64,000 nucleotides of DNA from positions 390,517 to 454,516 of the forward strand of contig BCKE01000010.1 of the NCBI GenBank assembly GCA_001600495.1. Direction: 5' to 3'. The position numbers and the translations under genes were made by a program. This DNA is from Pilasporangium apinafurcum (lineage: Eukaryota; Oomycota; Peronosporomycetes; Pythiales; Pythiaceae). Shown here piece by piece: positions 29,881-39,350 of the stretch; positions within the stretch are counted from its first letter, which is position 1, and each line of letters starts with the position of its first letter. The notes beneath the pieces were generated by a model that did not search any database, had not been told where the DNA came from, and worked only from the letters and a program-made list of their open reading frames with translations.

Positions 29881-32466
29881 TCACAATAGTGTCGCAGGTA
29901 CACTTCGGGATGGCGTATCGGTGAAATCATCCCATACACTGCTGTTAAACGCCCCCATGTGTTCATCCTGCTGGAGCAGGTTAGCAGTCAGTATGTTCAC
30001 TTCTGAAGTGACTTTGTGCTTGCGACGGAAACGTTGCTTCAGTGTTTTCCGACCTTCGAGTCTCTGTCCTAGTTTCTGACATGCACAGCCTTTGACTGTA
30101 CTGTCAATCGTATGACTACCAACGATTTCGCTCATGGCACCGTCACTCCCGAGATGTGACCGAGAGCTGGAATTAGCACGTGCATTACTCTCACTTTTGC
30201 TCTGTTTGGAACCATACCCATGCCAATCGGGAGAGATAGGCGGAGGCGAAGGCGGCTGGCAGTCCCCGGGTTCCAACATGGCAAACGGGTGGCACAGACG
30301 AATATTGTCATCATCAAAGAAATACTGAGAGTCATTGGTATTTTCAAAGCACTGTACGTGCTTGACATGATGCAGGAAACCAGCATCCATCAACATGTTC
30401 CCCAATCGAACACCCTCGCGAGTTGAGCCGATTGCTTCCAATTCCTCCATTTTCTTAATCACACACGCACCAGAGAACGTTTTGGAGGATATTTGTCCAT
30501 TTCTGGACTTGCTTGAAACGATATGATCATTCTCGAGCTCCTCCGAGAGATCCATGGCAAAATTAGAGCAGATTTCTTCCTGAATATTCTCAAGCGTTTG
30601 CACAATGTGCTGAGCAGAGGGTCGCTGACGAGGATCCATGCTCCAGGCGTCTCGAAGCAGTTCACGCAGCGACGGGTGCAGATTGTCGTCAATTATCGGT
30701 CGATCGCCCGCCAAGACCGATTCAAAAATCCGCAGGTGATTGTTGTCAGAGTTGGGATACTTTTCCGTTCCTGGATTTAGGATATCCCACATTGTGATAG
30801 CGAGTGAGTAGATATCTGCAGCTTCGCCGTATAATGCTACACCACCTTTGCCATTGATAATCTCGGGTGCCATATAGTCCGCCGTACCTTTGACAGTCAT
30901 TTGCAATCGCTTCTTGTTGGTTAATGATGGCATCGATGGTTGAGGATGAAAAACTAAGTCTTGGTTGCAGAGTTCGTGGTAATGCTCGTTACTTCCGTAT
31001 GTTTTATCCATTTCCATGTTGCCATTCTCCGTAGTGGTTCCATTTTGCCATGTAATGTTTGCCCTAGGTAGACTACGCGACTCGCCAAAGTCTGTTAGCT
31101 TCGCTGTACCGTCTACATCGACGAGAAAGTTACCCGGTTTGATATCCCGATGCACGAAGGCTGGTGAGAAGCTATGGATATAGGCAATTGCACGCGCTGC
31201 ATCGAGCATATAACCCAAGTTAATGAGAAATTGCTGACGACTGGGTTGCCGTCTATTGGCCACAACAGTGATAACCATGTCAAGACTGCCATAGCAAAGC
31301 TCCGATACCAAGCAAATGGTAGGAGGGGAGACACACATGCCATAGAATTTAACAATGTTTGGATGATTCAAAGCCCCACAGAGCGCCGCTTCATGGGAGA
31401 ACTCAGCCACGGTCTCCTCTGTCACAACTGTCGGAGTGTATACCTTGACAGCGACTGGTGTCTTGAAATGAAGCACACCATTGTACACGACGGCAGTGGC
31501 GCCGATACCAATGCGCTGCCTAAGCTCCAAATAGGCAAAGTCAATGATGAACTTCCGATGCATCTCAATCAGCAAGTGGAGACCCTCTGACGAGGTATGC
31601 TCGTTTACATTAGTTTTCTGACGAAAAAGACTCTGCAGCGCACACGCGCGTTGTCCCATGCCACGCCAGTGCTCAGTGTCCGCTTTCAGCACGCGCCAGA
31701 TGAAGAGTGGGCAAAGTGAACCCCAAATCAACATAGCATAGATGAGCGCGAAGCCCAATTTGATATGATGGTAATAGAAACTTGTCGCGTAGCTGAACTC
31801 GAAGGCGTGATCCACCAGCGCAAAAGCACAGTACTTACGTAACGACCGCTTGTTTGCTCGTCCTGGTGGACGAATCGCAATATAGACGTATAGCATCACC
31901 AAGCATCCATGTGCGACTTGCAGCAGTGCATAGCTGATGCTTGATGATCTACTCTGGTACGTTGCGATATACCAGCCCACAATGATCGAATACGTCGATA
32001 ACGCCAATGTAATCGCAACAGTGCGCTTGAGTGCAGGGATCGAGACGCTTGGTTGCAGCATAAACACAATAACGAGCAGCATCACGAATTGCCGCCCGGC
32101 GTAGAAACACTCGGTACGGAACGGATCAGCCGAGTCTACGTAGAGATTTTGAAGCAGAGATACGATGAGATAGAGAGTGAAGGCACCAGTTGCGAAGCAC
32201 AGAATCCACAATAACGGCTCAAATGATGGTAAGAGGATCTTGCGCACCGCGTCCGAGTCTCCTTTACGCGCGATGGTTCGATGATGGCGCATATAATACA
32301 ACAGCAGCCCAGAAAAGAGAAACATAATTCCATAGGAGACCAGTAACACCACTGTCAGCACCAGTAACTGGTCGTTTACATATTCCCGTAGCGATACATA
32401 CGCTGGAGACGCAGTAACGGAGGCATTAGAGTTTGTCGCATTCTGCGTTGATAGCGCGCGAAGCAT
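29881..32466 (-). CDS. 7TM-TKL receptor-like kinase with DEP-like module, copy 4
   Basis: Intronless, 861 residues from the ATG at 32466 (MLRALSTQNATNSN, matching the MLRA start of the 23055 gene). The frame stays open to 32724 with earlier ATGs, but that extension has no counterpart in the other copies. An Asn/Ser/Thr-rich N terminus with possible glycosylation sites precedes seven hydrophobic segments (about 34-260). Conserved loops: RKILLPSFEPLLW, CFYAGRQFVMLLVIVFML and KADTEHWRGMGQ. Kinase: Lys341, HRD 439-441, DFG 459-461, APE 523-525, with an insert of about 50 residues before MTVKGTADYMAPE. The DEP-like half (VRLGNMLMDAGFLHHVKH) and tail (CACQKLGQRLEGRKTLKQ, then ILTANLLQQDE) follow. 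It groups with the copies at 39351 and 43462. Confidence 0.9.
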   Translation of the reverse strand: MLRALSTQNATNSNASVTASPAYVSLREYVNDQLLVLTVVLLVSYGIMFLFSGLLLYYMRHHRTIARKGDSDAVRKILLPSFEPLLWILCFATGAFTLYLIVSLLQNLYVDSADPFRTECFYAGRQFVMLLVIVFMLQPSVSIPALKRTVAITLALSTYSIIVGWYIATYQSRSSSISYALLQVAHGCLVMLYVYIAIRPPGRANKRSLRKYCAFALVDHAFEFSYATSFYYHHIKLGFALIYAMLIWGSLCPLFIWRVLKADTEHWRGMGQRACALQSLFRQKTNVNEHTSSEGLHLLIEMHRKFIIDFAYLELRQRIGIGATAVVYNGVLHFKTPVAVKVYTPTVVTEETVAEFSHEAALCGALNHPNIVKFYGMCVSPPTICLVSELCYGSLDMVITVVANRRQPSRQQFLINLGYMLDAARAIAYIHSFSPAFVHRDIKPGNFLVDVDGTAKLTDFGESRSLPRANITWQNGTTTENGNMEMDKTYGSNEHYHELCNQDLVFHPQPSMPSLTNKKRLQMTVKGTADYMAPEIINGKGGVALYGEAADIYSLAITMWDILNPGTEKYPNSDNNHLRIFESVLAGDRPIIDDNLHPSLRELLRDAWSMDPRQRPSAQHIVQTLENIQEEICSNFAMDLSEELENDHIVSSKSRNGQISSKTFSGACVIKKMEELEAIGSTREGVRLGNMLMDAGFLHHVKHVQCFENTNDSQYFFDDDNIRLCHPFAMLEPGDCQPPSPPPISPDWHGYGSKQSKSESNARANSSSRSHLGSDGAMSEIVGSHTIDSTVKGCACQKLGQRLEGRKTLKQRFRRKHKVTSEVNILTANLLQQDEHMGAFNSSVWDDFTDTPSRSVPATLL

Positions 32467-33774
32467 TCGACTAGTGGAGTTTTCAGTAGTGTGTTCTAGT
32501 GTGGGCGTTTCAATGTAGAAAATGATCATAAAAATGACAACGAGTGGTGGGTCTTGAGGGGAAAACGAGTTGTGTGAGATCATGCGACAGCAAACAAGCA
32601 AGAGCGATGATGCATCTTTTTCACGCCCACTAAGGTAATCAGTGCACAACAATTTGAAAACAAAAGGTCCAGTCCCCATTGAATTATAGCAATCCACGGA
32701 TTTTTTTTGCCGCGATGTGTTCAATGAACATGAGCTTCCTTTTAAAATGTGGAAGGAAACGAACCAGTAGATTCAGCGCCAGATCATGTGCGGCTTTTCA
32801 TGATTCGCTGATACCCGTGTTTCATTGGATAAAAAACATAATAACAATTTTCTATTGGATAATAATCGATATGGTTTCTTGTGTGGTAATTTTTCTAACA
32901 TTCATTTTTCGAACATTGTGCAGCCAACTTCTGAATGGACACCACTGAGCAGATACTTCTTGAAATGTTTGAAAACGTGTGACATTATTAGGAACGTGAA
33001 CAAGGAGAGCTATGGGGATAATGATTTCCCTTATTGGCTGACGTAGGTTGTCTGCAACGAACATCATTCGAGCCGACTCTGATTTTCGTTTGCATGCTTT
33101 CGTGTGTGGTTATAATGTAAGACACTGTTTCATATCTTTAATTGTATACATAATAACTCGCTGTGAAAAGTTATAGTGTAATCGTTTGTATGGTTGGCTG
33201 GTTCAAGCTCAATACTCGAAAAATGGGCATCTTTCTAGGTAAGTTTATCAAATCCAATAATTCAGTTTCTACATTTCTTCCAAAAGAGTAAGTCTGTTTT
33301 GATTCTTGTCTTTATTTTGTTTGTAGTTGACGACATCCATCGTCAATCATGAACCCGCTTCCTCGCATGCGCACAAAGGGTAAGATGGTAAAGGGTTTAA
33401 TCTCTTCTATATATGAGCAAAGGGATCTTCGTTTAGCTGTGACGCTGTATTAGCTTCCTTTTTCGTAGTAACTGTTTAGTTGCTCACATTTATCGAAAAT
33501 ACTCCCTTTTCCAAACACCATCGAGATTACATTTTCTGTGTCAGGTTCTTATGGAGGCTGGTGTCGAAATGCTGGATGTAGTTCTCTACATTTTCACATC
33601 AAAATATAATTTCATGGATGCTGCATGAAATTCTTTTCTATTGCTGCACCGGTAAATCGGTACGGACCTGCTTTATCGGTAAATACCGGTATTATGTATC
33701 AGATTTCTTAGAGGACACAGCCAAAAAGGAAGACAATCGACATCGATTCCGATCCTTCTCTCTCCCATTTCCAC
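32467..33774. other. Intergenic region between divergent kinase and FIG4 genes
   Basis: Shared upstream region of two divergent genes. A spliced-looking unit occurs at 33190-33350: an ATG-led 49-base exon, an intron-like GTAAGT..TTTGTAG segment (33239-33326) and a short continuation that stops after eight more codons. It may be a leader exon or a tiny upstream frame. No domain is recognised. Confidence 0.35.
33648..33693. promoter_or_regulatory. Repeated CGGTAAAT element with 12-base palindrome
   Basis: CGGTAAAT occurs twice (33650 and 33677), and the second copy runs into the perfect palindrome AATACCGGTATT (33682-33693), about 80 bases upstream of the FIG4-like start. The symmetry suggests a dimeric protein binding site. 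This is inference from sequence alone. Confidence 0.3.
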
Positions 33775-36700
33775 ATGAGCATCTCAGGACCGCTCTACCG
33801 TCGGTCGCCGCGGCTGTTTAGCAAAAATAAACCAGGTGACTGGACGTTGGTGTGGTGTGAATTACCGTTGGAACAAGCGGAAATCATCATCCGTCAGGAG
33901 CAAAATGGTCGACGACTGGCGACGATCCCCATTCGCGAGTGCGACATCGCGCATGTACGCAGCGATGGCCGCGATTGTGTGGAAATCACGATCAATAAGA
34001 CCAAGAAGGAAACGTTTTCGTCGCATGAGAGTAGCTACGATGTTGATTGGTGGTATGCTTTTTTACTTTTACGAGATAGAAATGATTGATAGATGCTAAT
34101 CATGTTGGCTTTGGTGACACAGGATGAACACCCTCGTGTCTGTGAAACGTGATTTGGAACTTGGGGTGAACCCGCACATTTCAATGGTGTGTGCACCCAC
34201 AACAGAGACGCCAGCGCGACCAAAATCGGTTCGACGCCCGTCGACAACACTAACTACTACGTCTAGTAATTCTCCAAATAATACATCGAATGCTACGATT
34301 GTTCGTCCAAAGCTTCGTCGTCGTCAGCCATCATTGGCCACGGCTAGCCTTACGGTATTTGAGCGCTTTACCATATATGAAACGCCAAAGGTGAGCGAGT
34401 TCAAGCCAGTTATATCTTGCGAGTGAAATATCATAACGATTGATTGTTCCACGTAAATGACGTGCTGATGTAGACTTACTATATCGTCTGTTCAGATCGA
34501 CATTATTCACGGTTCCGCATGCTAGAACTCGATCGAACGATTGAAAAGCCGAGAAATCTGCAGGAAATTCTGAAAGAAGATGTTAAACTCTATTCCTGGG
34601 ACGTTATGGAGGCAAAATTGCAGGCATTAGCTGAAGAAACAAAACGCAATGGAGTCGGCAAACTCGTGCGTGCCTTTACTGCGGTTGCGATCGTCGGATG
34701 CATCCGTTTCTTGAGAGGCTACTATTTTATCTTTGTCACTCAGCGACGAAAGATTGGCAACATTGGTGGGAGTTCAATCTATGGGATCGGAGCCACACAG
34801 CAATTGAATGTTAGTTGTATTGTTGAAGACAGCAGCACATGGACATGGCTCAATCGATGGTTCAATCCCAGTCCAGAAGAGGAAGCTGAGGCGCGGTATT
34901 TGGGACTCTTCCATTTCCTGGATCTGACGAAGGATTTCTTCTTCAGCTATTCGTATGATGTCACGCATTCCTTGCAGTATAACATGACGACTGAGTCACC
35001 AGAGCCATCGGAGATGTTCACATGGAACTTGCACTTGACGAACGAGTTGAAAGAGTGTCTTAGTCCTGGTGCTGCATCCGACTTGGTGATCCCTTTTGTC
35101 CTTGGTTGCTACGAACAGCGCAAATGCTCTGTTTTTGGGCGATTAATTAGTATTATTTTGCTAGCTCGTCGTTCCCGCCATTTCGCCGGAACACGGTACT
35201 TGAAGCGTGGAGTTGCAGATACTGGCAAGGCAGCGAACGATGTTGAAACTGAACAGATCATAGAGGATGAAACTATGGGAGTTGGGAAGTTTAGCTCCTT
35301 TGTGCAACATCGTGGCTCGATTCCTGTCTTTTGGTCACAGGAGACATCGGCAACGCTCCCCAAGCCGCCTATTGTTTGTGAGTATTCGTGTTTATTTGAA
35401 AAATCTTATTTGAACGTATGTTTAGTATTGATATTGATGACATTTTCTTCTATTATGTTGTTGTAGTGAATCGAATTGATCCAACTTATGCAGCGACTCA
35501 TAAGCACTTTGCTGATCTCTTTTCTCGATATGGTTCGCCGATAGTTGCGCTGAATTTAGTCAAGCATTCGGAGAAAAAAGAACGTGAAGTGATTGTGGGC
35601 AACGAGTATATGAACGCAGTCGAGTACATTAACGGGTTTCTGCCACGAGAGCATCGAGTTCGATACGTCGCCCTAGACTATTCTCGGTTAGCGAATCCGA
35701 GAAAACAAAAAGGACTAAACGTGCTTCATTCGCTTGACAAAGTTGCAGTGTGGGCGCTCACTCAAACAGGATTCTTTTGTAGTGCTCCGAAGCGCCAAAT
35801 TAACAGCAACGGGAATAAACGAAGCGTGAAAGCATTTGGTGCTCAATCGTCACATTATTCATCACTAAAAGATCAAGGAAATGAGAAGTTAGTGAACGAA
35901 CGTGAACCACCACCGTCGCCGACGATCCCACGCAATTCTGGAGATTGGTTTGAGCAGAAGGGAGTACTGCGGACGAACTGCATCGATTGCTTGGATCGAA
36001 CCAATGTGAGTCAATTCAGCGTGGGCATGAGAGCGTTGGGTCAGCAGCTTTATGCCATGGGAATTCGTAACACTCCTCTGCTCGAGAGTCGATCGGAATT
36101 GGTGCGTGTGCTTATGATTTTGTATTCTTTGGTTGGTGATGCAATCTCGATGCAATACGGCGGGTCTGAAGCTCATAAGAATGTGAAGAATAGCGCCCGT
36201 CATGAAAATGTAAAGGGTCGTGAATTGCTGACATCCATTCGCCGGTACTACAGCAACTCATTCACGGACACAGCAAAACAAGATGCAATTAACATGTTCT
36301 TGGGCCATTTTATTCCGCAAGAAAATTATCCACCATTGTGGGAATTAGATTCCGACTACTACTTGCACAACTTTGAAGTACACAACGGCAAAAATGCATG
36401 CGAAAAAGTCCGACAGAGTCTTGCATTCCACGAAGAAAATAAACGAAAAGCGTTTGGAGATGACTATCACTTGCGCTACGGTTCTCAGCTTGTAGAAGAA
36501 GACGATGAATTGATGGATGGAGTGGAGCATGAAAGGGGAATGCTTAGTATCCGAGATCAAGAAAAACGTGATGCATACATTCGCGAGTGTAAGAAGCTAC
36601 TGGAAGACTGGTGGAAAGAGCCACTGGACCAATTTGAACGACCAAAAATCTATATTACCAAGCGGCAACCTAAATTGATTCTTTCTAGCGAGATCGAGCG

Positions 36701-38214
36701 TGACGATCTTTCATCCATAAAAGATTCCGATGACGCGCCTGAAGTGAGTTGCTGCGGTAACAAAGCAAATGGTGTATCTCCATGCTCAGATGATTTTTTC
36801 CATATGTACCATCCAGAAGAACTCACGTCGTTCGACAAGGCATTGGGATATAAGTTTATGAGTCCAATGGATTTATCGAACGAGCTCCAAGAAGAAACAA
36901 AACCAAGAAGCGGGAGCAGTGGAGCTGACAATTTAACCCCGGCGACTCCAAAGACAACGATGAAAATGGCAACTACTGCGAGGAATGACGAGCATCCGTC
37001 GGATTACACGGTCCTTTCTCGACGACTGAGTTCAAAGTATCCGGGATCGGGTCGCTCTTATCGAAGTATGAGTGCACCTGACATTGGTGAAGAGATAGAA
37101 CGACCCGAATTCCATCGCAAAGGTAGAGATAGTTCTCGTGAATACAAAGCCGGAGAAGATGAAGAACCGGTTGGGTTTGATGGTCGCCATATGTCGCGAG
37201 TATCATTGACTGCGAACAGTAATCGGTTCCATGGACCTCATCACCACAAAAGCATGTTGAGTCTGCGAGAGGAAGACATGAGTGTCGAAGAATACGTTCA
37301 AAATCGAGGGTAGGTTGCTCTTAGTCCTTCTACAGAAGATTTATGGACTAATCGTTGGGTATACAGACACAGGAGGTTTGTTGGTGATTGTACAACTACG
37401 GTTACCGACAATGTTTACGAGAGGTGAGGAATTTCATTTACTCTCATTGACGTCGGAACTGGAAGTCTATATATGTTTGTGATATCGGGTGTAGATATGT
37501 GCATTGGGATCGCAATCGTGCGCTGTGGGAAACTGAAAACGAGAGCGTGAAAATGTATTTTGAGTCATATTTACGGGAGAACAACATTAGCTCGGATGAT
37601 GCACGTGGGCTGCGCGAAGCTCAGCTCCGTGGTGGTGCAACTTTCAAAATTCAGTCGGGACCGTATGCAGGCCTGGATCAGAATGTGAAGGTTCGAACGC
37701 TTCTTGCAAAACGACTGAAAACAGACCCAGAGGACAAGAAGTAAGTGCTTTAGCGTCATCTTTCGTGTTGTGCACGCTTGGTCTGATCATTATCTATTCC
37801 CATAGGATCTTTGAGGATACACTGGACTACAAGAAACTTGTTCAAACCAATGCATCGTCTATGCCTGCTGAAAGTGTCGAGTTGTACAAATCATTCTTTG
37901 ATGAAGAGCTACCTGATGTCAGTATTTTTCCATCAGAGAAAGCAAACACCTCCAAGAATAATACTGGGTTTTCGGTAGAAGCCAACAAGCTCACTGAACT
38001 TGCTAACACTTTCCGTAAAGCGTCTCTATCCAAGCGCAAGGGCAACGGATCTCGTGGTGTTCGCTATGGCAACTGTGACTTGATTCCAGTTGGCCCACTT
38101 TTTAAATTGGATGGAGGCAAAGATCACGATTTTATTCTATTCAACGAATCGGCTGCCGAGAATTCATTTGGTGATTTTATCAAGAACGAGACCGATCTCT
38201 CCTTTCTGCCTTAG
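33775..38214 (+). CDS. FIG4-type SAC-domain phosphoinositide phosphatase
   Basis: Six exons, 33775-34052, 34123-34390, 34474-35377, 35467-37309, 37495-37740 and 37806-38214, giving 1315 residues with consistent phases. The first about 120 residues form a beta-rich, PH-like segment ending in a WW-containing helix. The SAC domain begins at YYIVCSDRHYSRFRMLELDR and contains YYFIFVTQRRKIGNIGG, FSYSYDVTHSLQYN, FAGTRYLKRG, VETEQI, GSIPVFWSQ and the catalytic CX5R(T) motif in RTNCIDCLDRTN (DNA near 35980). RYYSNSFTDTAKQDAINMFLG follows. These blocks match FIG4/Sac3 rather than Sac1. The family removes the 5-phosphate of PI(3,5)P2 and works with the PIKfyve complex on endosomes and vacuole. The protein is longer than the roughly 900-residue animal FIG4, with a Ser-rich C-terminal region. 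No membrane segment is seen. Confidence 0.9.
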
Positions 38215-39350
38215 GTTATTTTGGTAGCTGCATGCATTTTAATAGTGCCTATTGTCAATGTCTTTGATCGCCAGCGGTTCTTTGGGGTTTGCTCACTAAA
38301 ACTATTCACACGTCTTTCTTGTATTGAAACCAATAATCCTGATCACTTGAAAGGTGTACGTAGCCAATACCACTGATCATATGTTATAACTGCCAGGTAT
38401 AGTGAGTGAGAATACGAATGGCTCCATCTTGATAATAGATCGACTTGAATGGCAAAGCAATGATTTATTTAATGGCTTCCGTCACGAACAATTGTAGGGA
38501 TTCATGGAAAGTCTTCTGACCACTCACTGTTCTTCGCCTTCTAACCTCCGCAACACGATATTTCCACGCATTTTCGAATCAGCCGATAGACGGTTAAACA
38601 CCGAACTTGGCATATCCTTCTTGTTGCCCATTCGTCGCAGCCTCACACAATATTTGCTGTCGCCACTTTTTCATAGCCGCATGGGTTTCATTTTGGAAAA
38701 GATCTCGATCGCATGATTTTCTTGTCCACCATCTTCATTATTGACCAATGACATGCCTATATTATCAAATTATTATCCAATAAAAAAATAGAATAAAGGT
38801 TGAAAAAGTCAGTAGACGCGGCCCCCAAGGGCTCCGCTCCATTTTGTATTTCGTTTAATCCATCGCTTCTTTTTTTTTCCATGCCCTTGTACTTTCGTTT
38901 CGTGAATATTTCTTCCTTCACTGACTCTGCTGCCACGATCGACGAACGAGAGATATCGGCTGTCAAAAGTTGATGTTTTGATGTTCTTTGTTCCAGTAAC
39001 TCACGCCATCAAAACGAGTATGAATTCGGTTCTGTAGAAAATGTACCATCAGGATTGTGCTTTAAGTGTTTCACAGTTGACAATGCCATTTAAAATCGCT
39101 TTCACGACTTCATTCGATTTTTTCTTTTGCGCATTTTCTTCCATCCTTTCTGCCATCTGCCGTTTTTTTCTTCTTGCCACGCGTAGGTACCCTTGACAAG
39201 ATCCGTTGATGCATTGTTGCATGACAAACCCAGTTTTTTTTGTTTAACATTCATGTATAAAACGGAGCAGTGTTGCTCATAGCCCTCTCTCTGTTCCCAT
39301 ACTTCTATCTGCCTTGTGGCACCCACCACGGCATTGAGTGAAGCGAATAC
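38215..39350. other. Intergenic, upstream of kinase copy 5
   Basis: 1.1 kb with the FIG4 terminator side and the promoter of the 39351 gene. Two frames of about 70 codons (38504-38716 plus, 38966-38757 minus) show no domain. I see no gene. Confidence 0.4.

Noticed and set aside
32467-32724. 86-residue N-terminal extension of kinase copy 4
   Set aside because: It begins at a TTG codon, has no counterpart in the other copies, and the ATG at 32466 gives an MLRA start like copy 3.
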